DNA of 64,000 nt from Crossaster papposus (GCA_037893245.1 JBAIAA010000117.1:1860001-1924000); one strand, 5' to 3'; positions 11,606 through 22,830 are shown, counted from the first letter of the stretch. Made by a program: numbers and translations. The notes: a model not told the origin generated them from the sequence alone.

Positions 11606-14600
11606 TGGTTTTCAGTTCCTTCTTGGGCTTCTTGTCCATACTGCTGCCGATACTGGAGGTATGCAGTAGCTAGCACCCATCTGTCCAGGCATACTGTCTG
11701 CAAACCAGGATGTTCTGTTATGCAGTCGAGGTCTAGCACGAATACGTCCATCATGTGCACCACCGGGTCAATTTCTTTGCAGCAGACAGATTCTCTCACA
11801 GTTGGCATAATCCCACAACCGCCACAAGAACACCTTCATACAAATTTTAGAAAATATTTTAATCAATCAATGCATTAAAATGTCGAGACAAGTAAAAATA
11901 TACATATAGCCTGGTGTATGTATTTTTTATGTGTGTACATATTTTGTATTTATTTTTATTTAGTAAAAAAGGCTGTGACTGTGTACATTTTACTAAAGAT
12001 TATTTATGTTTATACAAAACACGATTCCAACATGGTTTTATGATTGTCATTATCCATTATTATTCACAGTAACTATTATACAATGGAGGTAGGAACCACA
12101 AAAAATGCGAAACGAATTTGTTTCGTTTAATATGAAAACCATTCATGTACACCTGTACATGTACAGGGCGCTGTTACTAGCTGCCTGTTGTTTCTTAATT
12201 GCTCGTTTCATTTCGTTTTAAATCTTATTTTATCTCCGTTTGTTTCTACCATCGTGTTTTAGTTTGTAAATCTACATTTTTACTGGCAATTCGTCGTTCG
12301 CTGTGAGTATGTTTTGCGGACTAATTGGCCGTGGTTTTGTAGTTCGGTGGCAAAATCTATCTCAATGAACTGACCGTATTGGAGGGCCGCCATATTGAAT
12401 TGATAACGTCACGCGTAAACAACTCATCATGAGGTACATCGGCATGAACTGTTGCAGGGTAATACTGCAAATTTTTATGCAATATCAATTGCAATCCTGC
12501 CCGGCTTTTAATGAAACCTGTGCATTTTCAGCGACTGGTATTGGTAAGCTGTTATTTACCCAAGAATCGCCTTTGACATTTCTCACAAGAGTCAGCGTAA
12601 CACATGCGCACAATGTGAGTCGCAGTAGAACTGTCGCAGGAAAATGGCAAAAACACGGCTACACTTTTATGTCTAACCCGGATCGAGATCCTCCCCTTCT
12701 AGATATAACAATTTTTAGCGACATATCGAAAAATCCAGGTCCAGGAAAGATTATTACTACCCAGCATGTTCAACAACAAATCCTTAAAAAGACTACTTCC
12801 GGTACTGGGGTGATGGATGACAAGGTATGCAAAAACACCATGCATCGCTACACTTATACAACGGAACAATTGCTGTCGCTTCGTTCCAAATGCTTCATCG
12901 ACAAGCCCTGTTATGACTGTTTAAAAACCCTTGGATTGCTTAAACGTATTCGAGGACGTAGAGGTGGAAAGCGTGGAGCAGTATTTAACTATCGCGACAG
13001 AAACGATGGCAACTGTATACCTGTATTCACGGCGCCCCGTACTGATTATGTCAGAAGACCTGCAGGTGTCAACAGGGATAATCTAACATTGATCAACAGA
13101 GTTTCGTCGTTTACTAGCCAACATAAGCTTTCTTTTACTCTTTGGAACGCCAGATCGATCAACAACAAACTTTCCACGGTATGTGCATCAATTTATGAAA
13201 ATCGCACGGATGTGTTTGTAATAACTGAAACTTGGCTCAACAAGTCCAAAAACGAACAACTTACAGTGAGCCAGTTTCGTTCAATGCTGACTGGATATGA
13301 TTTTCTTAGCTGTCCACGGAGTCGTTCAAGAGGCGGAGGTGTTGCTGTAATTGTGCGCCAGAATTTAGCTGCGAACAGGAATCATACTCCGTCTTATAAT
13401 TCCTTTGAGTTAATGGACTTAAGTATGCAAATTCATCAGATCTCATCCATGTCATTGCTGTTTATCGTCCTCCCCCATCTGTTAAGAATAGAACTACTGT
13501 TAATGATTTCCTGCAAGAGTTTGGATCTCTGCTAGAAACAGCTGTTATTAGACCAGGTCGCCTGATTATATTGGGCGATTTCAACTTCCACATGGAGGAT
13601 TCAACAAGGTCGGATGTGAAACAGTTCCATGAACTTATTACTTCTTTTGGTCTTATTCAACATGTCCAAGTTCCCACCCATGAGAAAGGACATACACTGG
13701 ATTTAGTAATAACTCGTTCAACAAATAACTGCGCCTTGGATTTCGAATTTGAAAATACCCTACCGTCAGATCACAGCACGATTCATTTCACATCAGACAT
13801 GATAAGACCACGAGTTTCTCAAGTGAAGCGGGTCAGTCGGAAAACATCATCTGTTTCTGCTGAGTCATTAATAGAATGTCTTAGTACTAACCCATTTCCC
13901 ATTACTGACGGTGACTCTGTCGACCAATTGGTCCAAAACTACAACTCCACAATGAGACGTGTTATTGATCGTCTTGCTCCTGAAACTACCAAGTTCTTTG
14001 CGGTCAAACCTAGAGCGCCGTGGTTCTGTGATGCGATCCGTCAGAGCAGACAAGAAACTCGTCGACTAGAAAGAAACTGGATAGCTAATCCTCTGCAGGT
14101 AAACACGCAGATTTTTAAAGCCAAGCGGTCAGGACACAATCAACTTGTAAAACAGACAAAGGAGTTGTATTACCGGCATAAAATCCAGAATTGCGACCAG
14201 AGAAAACTATTTACTGTAATAGATGACATGATTGGCAACAAAGCAGCTGCGGCAAAGAAATTGCCTCAACACGACAACGATCAAAAATTAGCCGAACAGT
14301 TTTTAGACTTTTTTAACAGCAAAATAAATCGTCTTCGAGGGCAACTGATGCATGTTCCTGGTGATATTACATGTGTTTCTACTGAACTTGGTCACTCATT
14401 CATGCATTTTAGTACAATTAACGAAAAGGTTCTGATCAGATTCATGAAATCAATGAACTCTAAATCGTGTGTTTTGGATCCGATCCCGACTCACTTTTTG
14501 AAAGCTGGTCTTCCTTATGTTTCAACGCATTTGTTATCAATTGTAAACAAATCTTTTGTTTCGGGCGTTTTTCCATCAGAATTAAAAACGGCTATCATAG

Positions 14601-16602
14601 GACCTCTGTTGAAGAAGTCTGGATTGGATCCAAATGAATTGTGTAATTACAGACCTGTGTCAAATGTTCCTTTCGTTGGTAAATTAATCGAGAAAATAGC
14701 TGCTGACCAGCTTCATGCATACTTGGTCCGATTCTCATTGTTATCCAAATTTCAGTCAGCTTATCGGCAGTATCACAGTACTGAGTCAGCACTGTTGAAA
14801 GTTCAAAACGATATTTTGATTTCACTTGACAATCGGAAAGAGATTGTTTTAGTTATGCTTGACTTGACTGCCGCTTTCGATACCATTGATCATTCCATTC
14901 TACTTCATAGATTAGAAAACAGGTATGGGATTACAGATTTGGCCCTTCAGTGGTTCACTTCCTACTTAGTGGGTCGTACCCAAAGGATTTGCATTGGGTC
15001 AGCAAAGTCAGAGTTGAATCCTTTGCTTTTTGGTGTGCCACAGGGAAGTGTACTTGGGCCAATTTTGTTCACATTATACCTTGCACCGTTAGACGATATT
15101 TTCAAGAAACATGACATCAATTTTATGTTGTATGCTGATGACACCCAGCTGTACGTATCCTGTAAGAATGGTAATAATTCAAAGGTTCATCTTGAAGCAT
15201 GTGTTAAGGAAATTAGACAATGGATGTTTTTGAACAAGCTTACTTTAAATGATTCGAAGACTGAGGTGATTCATTTTCATTCCTCGTTTCGTAAATGCGA
15301 CCTTTTGTCAGGTTTGCACGTTGGAAATAATGATATTACTCCTAGCACAGTCATTAGGAATCTCGGTGTGTATTTTGATAAACACTGTAATATGGCTACT
15401 CATGTCTCTAAAATGTGCCAATCAGGATATTTTGCTTTGCATCGCATTAGCAAAATTCGCAATGTTTTAGATCGCACCACTACTGAACGTCTTATCCATG
15501 CCTTCATTACGTCACGGTTGGATTATTGCAATAGCCTACTTTACGGCCTTCCTGACTATTTAATCCATAGGCTACAATTGGTTCAAAACTCCGCCGCTCG
15601 CCTTATTACTCGTACTAAGAAATATCAGCACATCACCCCTGTTCTCCAAAGTCTTCACTGGATTCCTGTGGCACAGCGTATTGAGTTTAAGATCCTTATC
15701 TTGGTTTATAAAATCTTACATAAACACGCACCTGGTTATTTGTCGGATTTGTTGACAGTTCGGGAAAGTTCTATAGCCACTCGCTCCTCCACTGAAACAC
15801 GCCTAGTCCAGCCCCGTTTCAATCAAAATCACTATGGCATGCGTGCGTTTTCAGTAGCAGCACCCAGTGTTTGGAATAAACTTCCTTATTTTATTCGTAA
15901 CGAACCTTCTCTTTTATCTTTTAAGTCTGCATTAAAAACGTATTACTTCCGTCAGGTTTTTAAATAACATCCATGATGACTAACTGATTGTGGTTTTAAT
16001 GTATTTTGAGTATACTTGGTATTTAAATTAATTGATTGGTGATGTATTAGCATTTTTTAATGTGCTCTTAGTGTATTTAATGATATCTGTTGTATTACTT
16101 GTAAATTTGTTGTATTTATTTGTAAAGCGCATTGAGATTGTGCCAATGATGTAATGCGCTATATAAGAATAAACTATTATAATTATTATTATTAAAGCAT
16201 CTGTTTCCGACAGGTTTTGGAGAGGCTTTTTATGAAAACTTCGCCCAATTTATAAAAAAGAGAGCAATTTTTATATTTCTTGTTTATCATTTACAGTTTT
16301 TCACGTAGCTTTGTAAGTCGTTATATTTACCAATTATGGTTTCCAAATCTTTCTTCTAAATCGTCGTTGTCGTTGTGAACGCCGGGAATTTCATGTTCGC
16401 CATCATCATCACCGCTCTCCACCACTGGCTCGTACATATACGGAACTATTCGACCCTGAAAATCTCGGTGCTCTTCCTCAGAATCAGGATCACTATTTAA
16501 TTCATCAGAAATATCTGCACTGAAATCACTTTCTGAGCTTGATGTTGAATCCGAAGACGAAAATCCTGAATTAACTTCTTCTAGTTCTACCGTGTCTGCC
16601 AT
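11606..16602 (-). CDS. P2X7-intracellular-domain-like protein, exons 1-2
   Basis: Exon 1 (16602 down to about 16333) starts at ATG and encodes an acidic serine/aspartate-rich N-terminus containing IVPYMYEP. It ends at donor TTG|GTAAAT. Exon 2 (11833 down to 11606) continues in phase with a cysteine cluster, CSCGGCGIMPTVRESVCC, and then CITEHPGLQTVCLDRWVL and AYLQYRQQYG. These motifs are characteristic of the zinc-binding cytoplasmic ballast-type domain of P2X7 receptors and its many stand-alone invertebrate relatives. The 4.5-kb intron contains a complete LINE. The last exon (usually a YVAYRQF-type segment) was not found, so the gene may be truncated or may end outside recognisable sequence. 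Stand-alone copies have no channel domain, so the role is unknown. A C-run lies just downstream at 11518-11540. Confidence 0.7.
12429..13535 (+). CDS. LINE ORF2 5' part: 2A-like motif and APE endonuclease start
   Basis: The predicted protein begins with about 95 residues of no known fold and reaches DISKNPGP (12720-12743), which resembles the 2A ribosome-skipping motif reported at the N-terminus of ORF2 in several APE-type LINEs. A basic patch, KRIRGRRGGKRG, follows. The endonuclease then starts with LWNARSINNK, then ITETWLN and GGGVAVIV. The frame is lost near 13450: the natural continuation containing HVIAVYRPP lies one frame over and joins the downstream frame. I take this as a single-base indel that inactivates this copy. 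Confidence 0.75.
   Translation: MRYIGMNCCRVILQIFMQYQLQSCPAFNETCAFSATGIGKLLFTQESPLTFLTRVSVTHAHNVSRSRTVAGKWQKHGYTFMSNPDRDPPLLDITIFSDISKNPGPGKIITTQHVQQQILKKTTSGTGVMDDKVCKNTMHRYTYTTEQLLSLRSKCFIDKPCYDCLKTLGLLKRIRGRRGGKRGAVFNYRDRNDGNCIPVFTAPRTDYVRRPAGVNRDNLTLINRVSSFTSQHKLSFTLWNARSINNKLSTVCASIYENRTDVFVITETWLNKSKNEQLTVSQFRSMLTGYDFLSCPRSRSRGGGVAVIVRQNLAANRNHTPSYNSFELMDLSMQIHQISSMSLLFIVLPHLLRIELLLMISCKSLDLC
12720..12743 (+). other. 2A-like ribosome-skipping motif
   Basis: The codons read D-I-S-K-N-P-G-P. The 2A consensus is D-(V/I)-E-x-N-P-G-P, with separation between the last G and P. Here serine replaces glutamate, so activity may be reduced. The position near the start of ORF2 matches reported 2A sites in LINEs. 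Confidence 0.55.
13571..15967 (+). CDS. LINE ORF2 3' part: APE end, reverse transcriptase, C-terminal domain
   Basis: This frame is open from about 13450. It holds the endonuclease motifs LGDFN and, at about residue 66, SDHS. The reverse transcriptase has NYRPVSNVPFVGKLIEK, the QSAYR block, LDLTAAFDTIDH, GVPQGSVLGPILF and the catalytic YADDTQLY (about 15130). The C-terminal region includes ARLITRTKKYQHITP and ends with PSVWNKLPYFIRN and a basic tail, as in the CR1/L2/Daphne assemblage. There is no RNase H domain. The enzyme would copy its own RNA at a nicked chromosomal site. The intact catalytic motif suggests the RT itself is unbroken. Confidence 0.9.
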   Translation: MGDFNFHMEDSTRSDVKQFHELITSFGLIQHVQVPTHEKGHTLDLVITRSTNNCALDFEFENTLPSDHSTIHFTSDMIRPRVSQVKRVSRKTSSVSAESLIECLSTNPFPITDGDSVDQLVQNYNSTMRRVIDRLAPETTKFFAVKPRAPWFCDAIRQSRQETRRLERNWIANPLQVNTQIFKAKRSGHNQLVKQTKELYYRHKIQNCDQRKLFTVIDDMIGNKAAAAKKLPQHDNDQKLAEQFLDFFNSKINRLRGQLMHVPGDITCVSTELGHSFMHFSTINEKVLIRFMKSMNSKSCVLDPIPTHFLKAGLPYVSTHLLSIVNKSFVSGVFPSELKTAIIGPLLKKSGLDPNELCNYRPVSNVPFVGKLIEKIAADQLHAYLVRFSLLSKFQSAYRQYHSTESALLKVQNDILISLDNRKEIVLVMLDLTAAFDTIDHSILLHRLENRYGITDLALQWFTSYLVGRTQRICIGSAKSELNPLLFGVPQGSVLGPILFTLYLAPLDDIFKKHDINFMLYADDTQLYVSCKNGNNSKVHLEACVKEIRQWMFLNKLTLNDSKTEVIHFHSSFRKCDLLSGLHVGNNDITPSTVIRNLGVYFDKHCNMATHVSKMCQSGYFALHRISKIRNVLDRTTTERLIHAFITSRLDYCNSLLYGLPDYLIHRLQLVQNSAARLITRTKKYQHITPVLQSLHWIPVAQRIEFKILILVYKILHKHAPGYLSDLLTVRESSIATRSSTETRLVQPRFNQNHYGMRAFSVAAPSVWNKLPYFIRNEPSLLSFKSALKTYYFRQVFK

Positions 16603-16837
16603 GATCTAGTTCAGGGCGCGCGTGTGTGTATACAAAACTAATGTACATGTACATGTACATGTAAGTGGAATTTTTGGGGGCGGGGCAACGTGGTTTGGTT
16701 TTTTCCTTTCCAAGTCTAAAATAATTACATTAACTCAAAAACACAAACAGTCCTTTATTTTGTACGTATTTATCATTAATAATATACTAATATCCGTTTT
16801 TTTGAAAATTTGATTTCTCTCCACCTTTAAAACTTGA

Positions 16838-17056
16838 GGTCAATTTAACCCAATCTTTGGGATAAATCAATTTCTGTAGGAGTTAATTTAACCCAACCAT
16901 TGCGGTAAAACAACTTTCCTTTGTAGTCAATTTAACCCAACTATTGAGGTACAGCAACTTTTCTTCAGAGTACATTTAACCCAAATTTCACGATAAACAT
17001 TCTTTGTGTATAATCAATTTAACTCAAACAATGATATAAAGCAACTTTTTTAAGGT
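16838..17056. repeat. Degenerate tandem repeat, units of about 50-56 bp
   Basis: CAATTTAACCCAA followed by a GGTAAAGCAACTTT-like stretch recurs about four to five times with much divergence. It is noncoding and lies upstream of the P2X7-like gene. Confidence 0.6.
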
Positions 17057-17805
17057 TGTGATCACTTCAATCTATTATTGGTTATAACCTAACCAATTTT
17101 TAATCTTATTCAATATTTAGGATACTTGTTACCTAGAACTTGGAAAGAATTTTGTTTGGTATTAACAAATTTGCATAATCAACATGTTTGCATAAATCGG
17201 TTACATTTCATCTAATATTTGAAGAATTTGAGTAATTGCACGTTACATTTATTTGAGGCAACCAAATTTTGTGCAGCAGTTATACAAATGTAAAGCAAAG
17301 ACAAAATTTAGCATTACTTGAGCAGCACCAGTGTCATCCACATGGGGTTTTGCATTTTAATTAACTGAAACAAATTTACTTGTATGCGTTACTTCTTTAA
17401 AAAGGCGTTAAACAGAATCAGTTTTGAAATTCCATAATAAAACAAAAAATGCAGTTCCCATATAAAATCGACTATGGTTAATTGTAAAATACAAATCCCT
17501 ATTCCGTTGTTTTTGTTTTATCTATTTCTGATTATTTTAATTTTAAAAGGACTGGCAGAGGTCATGTTAACATCAGTTTAGGCACAATGTAAGGTTTGAG
17601 TGCAATTTTAAAACTTCTTTACTGTACCATATAGCCAAGTGAAATCAAATTTTCGTAAAGAAAATGGCAAGTAAAACTCCTTCAATGTACATGTACTAGC
17701 AATGCCACATTTAACTACCATAAAAATGATCCCTAACCCTCCCAAATCCTCCAAAATCAATGTGATTTTGCACACACCCTAGGGAGTTAAGGTTACGGAC
17801 AATGT

Positions 17806-18055
17806 GTAAGTGAAACCTCTCCACTGTACTCATCAAGTCGTATCAAACTATACTGTAAAGCTAATTGTATTGTGAAACAGTTTTAACTGTACTAGCCAAG
17901 TCAAATCAAACTATAGGGCCCTACTAGCCAAGTCAAATCAAACTATAGCTTTTTAAGTGAAACTTCTTCACTTTAATTATACTAGCCAAGTAACATCAAA
18001 CTATTTTGTTAGTAAAACTTCTTCACTGTACTAGCTTTTGAAGTGAAACTTCTTT
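17806..18055. repeat. Degenerate tandem repeat (AAGTGAAAC..TCAAACTAT)
   Basis: The words AAGTGAAACTTCTTCACTG, CTAGCCAAGTCAAATCAAAC and close variants alternate several times. The stretch from 17057 to 17805 is AT-rich with no gene. Confidence 0.55.
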
Positions 18056-18058
18056 ATT

Positions 18059-18165
18059 TAGGATACACCATTTGCAGATATCGGAAAAAAATGTACTACC
18101 GAGTTATTAAGAAACTTATTTGAAAGTAAATAATTTGTGTTGGCATCCAGCAAAATGATACAAAT
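18059..18165 (+). mobile_element. TTAA-MITE family, fragment
   Basis: The sequence GGATACACCATTTGCAGATA and then ACTACCGA.TTATTAAGAAA..TTGAAAGTAAAT and GGCATCCAGCAAAA match the left part of the element at 5080. The right part is missing. Confidence 0.65.
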
Positions 18166-18493
18166 AACAATTTCTTACAGATTACACATATCATGGAATA
18201 TACAGTACAGCCCGAAATTAATTGGAACCCACGCGTGTTATCCCCGCGTTTCCGCGCGGTGAGTAACGCGAGGAATACAATATTTTGACAAAGACAATAA
18301 AGCTTTCACACGCGTGGCTATACGTACTTCTACCTGCGTGACGCCCATGAACAATTAGGTAAACCATGGAGCCATGGGTAAACAGACCTGTTCTCTCTTA
18401 AGAATTTCTATATCAATCCACTAATCTATTCCACGCGCGTTAATGTATAAAAACCATTATCTTGTTCAAGATCATGTTTACACTGTGAGGCAT

Positions 18494-18634
18494 GAAGACG
18501 TGAAAACCTTTTGTTGGAACGAAACACATGAAAAGTAAAGAATATGCGCCATTGTCGCTTTGTGTAATACGTGAAAAAGGAACCTATTGTACTTTTCACG
18601 TTTTTCGTTTCAACAAAAGGTTTTTACGTCTTTT
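18494..18634. repeat. Inverted repeat, arms about 43 bp
   Basis: The left arm GAAGACGTGAAAACCTTTTG and onward to CATGAAAAGT is complementary, with small differences, to the right arm ACTTTTCACGTTTTTCG ... CAAAAGGTTTTTACGTC. The loop is about 50 bp. It looks like a small foldback element. Immediately after it (18645-18740) is a cluster of TATCGCGATA-type short palindromes. Confidence 0.65.
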
Positions 18635-18886
18635 GGTTCACTGGCGATACCGCGATATTATCGAAATCGCGATACCAGTTCTTAAACGATTACGATATCG
18701 TGTCGATATCGGTAAATCGCGATATCGATGAAGTATCGCGATGAATTTCCTAATCGAGACGATCTTGCAACAACAAGGAGCTGTTTCAAAACATAGAGCG
18801 TCACAGACTGTACCGCAAGATTCCCCAAGTGACCGATGACCCGAAAAGACCCACATCAAAGCTTTAGCGTTCAGGCGGTCTCACAA

Positions 18887-18971
18887 GTGTTCATGCGTTT
18901 TGCACGTACGTAAGACGGTCATTAAGCTCTTGGCCAATGAAAAGCTCTGCTTTGCTGACTCCGCCCCAAGC
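18887..18971 (+). repeat. Dispersed repeat, inverted partner at 52049-52134
   Basis: The segment GTGTTCATGCG ... CACGTACGTAAGAC ... AAGCTCTTGGCCAATGAAAA ... CCGCCCCAAGC is found in reverse complement at 52049-52134 with few differences. It is noncoding. Otherwise 18972-19890 is AT-rich with nothing I can identify. Confidence 0.65.
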
Positions 18972-19894
18972 TCCAACCCCATCGGACCGTCGACGTCTAT
19001 AGAATTTCACAACGAGTTCGGTAGCCGATTGTTCAATTTCTTATTACTCGTCGATTTGCAACAATGGGGATTAACAACACACACTGCCTTATATTACTTC
19101 AATGGTTGTCCGGCACTGAGAACTATTATAGTCTAGGCGATATTTAAAAAAAGGTCTCATCTAGGGCAAGAAGAGGCATCTTTTGAGTAGAAGTTTGTAA
19201 CATAGCTATTTTGGAGTGCTGATTCCGAAATGATGGCCACCAAGCTGGATTTTTAGTGGAAATATGCCTAACTTGCGTAAATCTGTAATACCTGTCGTGT
19301 AATACCATTTGTTCCCATTATTTGGATATATTATTATATTTTTATTTTTTTTAAATTGCAATTTTTTTGATAATACTTATAGTTCCTCACTTCAATAACA
19401 TTTGGTAAAGCATATAATTGACTGAATAATTATGAGAACACAGTAACGATCGAAATGGCTAAAAATCATACCCCTAAGTTGCGCGCATTTACCTTGGCTC
19501 CAGATATCATCAAGTAGTCTTGCCAAACCTCAGTATTGATACGCTTCAAATTCACCAAGTTGCATACTGGCACAGTTACCATATTAAAACCTTATGGATA
19601 ATCATGTTCATTCATTTCAGAAAATGATATTGAAGTAAAAATATGTAAGTAGATTCACCAAAACATACTTTTCAACAAATAAAATCTTTAAAAAAATACC
19701 CCAATATGTGAAAGAAATATGTTACACAACAGGTATTTACAATTTATGCAAACTGAACATATGTTTACAAAACTTCGGAGGCCTCCTATAGGCTAACATT
19801 AATTACTAGGCCCAAAGGGGTCTTCATGCCAAATATGGTGCTTTTATCCGCCTGGTAACGGTAATCCCTTAATATAACATTAAGCTACCTGACT

Positions 19895-20655
19895 AAAAGG
19901 CGTACCTAAAGGATTGTGAGTCTTTTCAAATGATACGTCGTGTATACAAATGTAAAGTAAAAGACGTACATAAAGGATTGTCAGTCTTTTCAAATGATAC
20001 GTCGTGTATACAAATGTAAAGTAAAAGACGTACCTAAAGGATTGTCAGTCTTTTCAAATGATACGTCGTGTATACAAATGTAAAGTAAAAGACGTACCTA
20101 AAGGATTGTGAGTCTTTTCAAATGATACGTCGTGTATACAAATGTAAAGTAAAAGACGTACCTAAAGGATTGTGAGTCTTTTCAAATGATACGTCGTGTA
20201 TACAAATGTAAAGTAAAAGACGTACATAAAGGATTGTGAGTCTTTTCAAATGATACGTCGTGTATACAAATGTAAAGTAAAAGACGTACCTAAAGGATTG
20301 TGAGTCTTTTCAAATGATACGTCGTGTATACAAATGTAAAGTAAAAGACGTACCTAAAGGATTGTGAGTCTTTTCAAATGATACGTCGTGTATACAAATG
20401 TAAAGTAAAAGACGTACCTAAAGGATTGTGAGTCTTTTCAAATGATACGTCGTGTATACAAATGTAAAGTAAAAGACGTACATAAAGGATTATGAGTCTT
20501 TTCAAATGATACGTCGTGTATACAAATGTGAAGTAAAAGACATACCTAAAGGATTGTGAGTCTTTTCAAATGATACGTCGTGTATACAAATGTAAAGTAA
20601 AAGACGTACCGAAAGGATTGTGAGTCTTTTCAAATGATACGTCGTCTATACAAAG
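19895..20655. repeat. 64-bp tandem satellite, about 12 copies
   Basis: The unit contains AAAAGACGTACCTAAAGGAT, TGTGAGTCTTTTCAAATGAT and ACGTCGTGTATACAAATGTA, with starts exactly 64 bp apart (for example 19959 and 20023). Copies differ by only one or two bases, mostly CCTA/CATA and GTGAG/GTCAG, which suggests recent amplification. Each unit can pair AAAAGAC with GTCTTTT. A single diverged unit is present at about 51295-51362. Confidence 0.9.
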
Positions 20656-21250
20656 AACACGTTCATTTTTAATTGCACAATTTCATTTTTGCTCAGTTTG
20701 GAACATTGAAGCTACATTATTGCAGTTTCCACAAAAAACGTGTTGAATGTTTGGAATCGTCAGCTGTAAAAATATCACTTCGTTGAACTTTGTTAAAATA
20801 CTGCAAACTTATACAGTATTTTCATCATTTAAAATAATTGTATTGATGCTCCATCTCTCGACAATTTCATATAGTATTGTTAAATCTAATGCACCAGGTG
20901 CGTCGTTTTAATTTTGTGGATAAATTAACAAATATAATAATACCAAGAGACGCTATATATTTTAGCCTTACGCTTAGTGGTATTTTGGGGCGATATATTA
21001 GGCATCGTTTCTTGTTTTTTTTTTAAGAAACGACATGTTCTTTCCATTAAACCAATAACGTTGCTACCAGCATGCAAACTATCAGATACGAAGCCGCACT
21101 TAAGAAGGAGAAGCATTTCTTTCCAGATTTTATGTAGCGTCTGGTGTTAAATGATAAAACAAAACACCAAACTTCTGCCTTTAGTATTTTTTTTTACAAT
21201 TAGTGCTTTTATTCATACCTTATGTTGCTGCTGTTTATTGTTATCAACTT
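20656..21250. other. AT-rich noncoding DNA
   Basis: Between two tandem arrays I see no gene, only AT-rich sequence with a T-run near 21017. Confidence 0.4.
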
Positions 21251-21251
21251 C

Positions 21252-21735
21252 TCGAGCACTGGCTTCGATCAAACTTCAAGGGATACATTTATTTATCCCC
21301 TCACGTCCTAGGCTTCAATCAAACTTTAATCAAGGGATATAATTATGTATCCCCTCACGTCCTATAGCTTTCATCAAACGTCAATCAAGGTACATGTATA
21401 TAATTATGTATCCTATCCACTCACGTCCTAGGCTTCGATCAAACTTCAAGGGATACATTTATTTATCCCCTCACGTCCTATAGGCTCCTATCAAACTTTA
21501 ATCAAGGGATATAATTATGTATCCCCTCACGTCCTATAGGCTTTCATCAAACGTCAATCAAGGTATATAATTATGTATCCACTCACGTCCTATAGGCTTC
21601 GGTCAAACTTCAAGGGATACATTTATTTATCCCCTCGCATCCTCGGCTCCCATCAAACTTCAAGGGACGTATCCCCTCGCGTTATTATAGGCTTTTATCA
21701 AACTTCAGGGTTATAATTATGTATCCCCTTGCGTC
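21252..21735. repeat. Tandem array of GATCAAACTTCAAGGGATA..CCCCTCACGTCCTA units
   Basis: About eight to nine units of roughly 50-65 bp share TCAAACTTCAAGGGATA, TTATTTATCCCCT or ATTATGTATCCCCT, and CACGTCCTA. Two sub-types (with and without TTAATCAA) alternate, so the array probably grew by duplication of multi-unit blocks. Confidence 0.8.
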
Positions 21736-21738
21736 CTA

Positions 21739-21945
21739 GGGCCAATTTCACGAAGCTGCTAAGCACGACAATTTGTCCTTGGTAAGTTATCAGCCAAAGT
21801 TCTACGTGTTTTTCATGCTAAGCAAAACACCAGCTGATTATCAATCAAAAACAATAAAGATCACGTGAACATTTGGTCTGTAATGAGCAAGACGTTTTTG
21901 TGCTAAGCCAAATTGTTGTGCTCAGCAGCTCCGTGAAATTGGCCC
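21739..21945. mobile_element. MITE with GGGCCAATTTCACG ends and CTA target duplication
   Basis: The ends GGGCCAATTTCACGAAGCTG and, inverted, CAGCTCCGTGAAATTGGCCC form terminal inverted repeats of about 36 bp. CTA lies outside each end (21736-21738 and 21946-21948). A 3-bp duplication and GGGCC-type ends fit a PIF/Harbinger-like non-autonomous element. It is inserted at the edge of the tandem array. Confidence 0.65.
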
Positions 21946-22654
21946 CTAGACTACCATTGCACCATCAAACCTAAAGCCTAGGGATAGACACGTCATTTTG
22001 ATGATCTTTGAGGGATATGCTTTTAACGTCATATTAACTCAAAAACATAAATATCAGCTAATTAAACCATATGCAAAACAGACTGTGATTTAATTGACAG
22101 AGACATGCACTCTGTGGTCATATTTAATAATCGGCTGGCACAATGCACTACAGAACGGCGTAGTATACTCGTCCCCAGTTCTGTAACGCTGTTTCACTGG
22201 CAGTTGAGGAACGGTCCATTCATCGCATGCAATTAATACTCTAAATAATTGTCGTTACCGCGGCTTGCGCTTCCGTACTGTGTAGGGCAGTAGAACAAGC
22301 CACCGTACTGGTGGGTACGAGAACGTACGAAATCGTCAAAATCTCCATGTGCACATGCGCAGTTTGAATGAGCTGGTTTAAATCTGAAAAGCACCAGCCT
22401 CGACTCCATGCATGGGCGCGTGCGCCCTCCAGATCCTTCACTAAGGTGCGATTAAGATCGCGCACTGCATGGTGGGAAAACATGGTTCAGCAAGATCGTA
22501 GCCATGGTAACGAGGTTGGAAAAGAACGTTTATCAAATGACACATTTAATTTGATTTGGTCCGTCTGCTGGAGGTACAGGTACGTACGGGACGTACGTAT
22601 GCAGTCTCACATAATGTTTAGCAAGGATTATAGGTACAGTATTCAGGTATAGGT

Positions 22655-22830
22655 ACGGTCGGGGCGGACATCCGGGAACCTTCACAGTAATGCGTCATAA
22701 TACGTACACCGCGCCGATGAAAACGATAATCGCGCGTGCAGTCTTGTAATAGGCTTCAGTGCATGCAGTGTCGGCGCGCATTGTTTTCATCGGCGCGCTG
22801 ACCTGTGACGTATGTCCGCCGTGATCTATT
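22655..22830. repeat. Foldback with GCGCCGATGAAAAC arms
   Basis: CGCGCCGATGAAAACGATAA (about 22710) pairs with TTGTTTTCATCGGCGCG (about 22780), and the outer GGGGCGGACAT pairs approximately with ATGTCCGCC. The intervening DNA contains GTGCATGCAC-like palindromic words. No coding sequence is seen from 21946 to 23640. Confidence 0.55.

Larger units (their letters stand above)
12429..16195 (+). mobile_element. CR1/L2-group LINE (non-LTR retrotransposon), nearly complete
   Basis: The element codes for an APE-type endonuclease and a reverse transcriptase and ends in a 3' UTR closing with GCGCTATATAAG and an ATT microsatellite at about 16176-16195, a typical CR1/L2-like tail. A separate ORF1 is not evident; sequence from about 12100 to 12428 may be its 5' UTR. 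Apart from one frameshift near 13450 it looks recently active. It lies in the intron of the P2X7-like gene, in the opposite orientation. I could not identify a target-site duplication. Confidence 0.85.

Noticed and set aside
19895-20655. CRISPR-like regular repeats
   Set aside because: Units are contiguous 64-bp copies with no unique spacers, in a eukaryotic genome.
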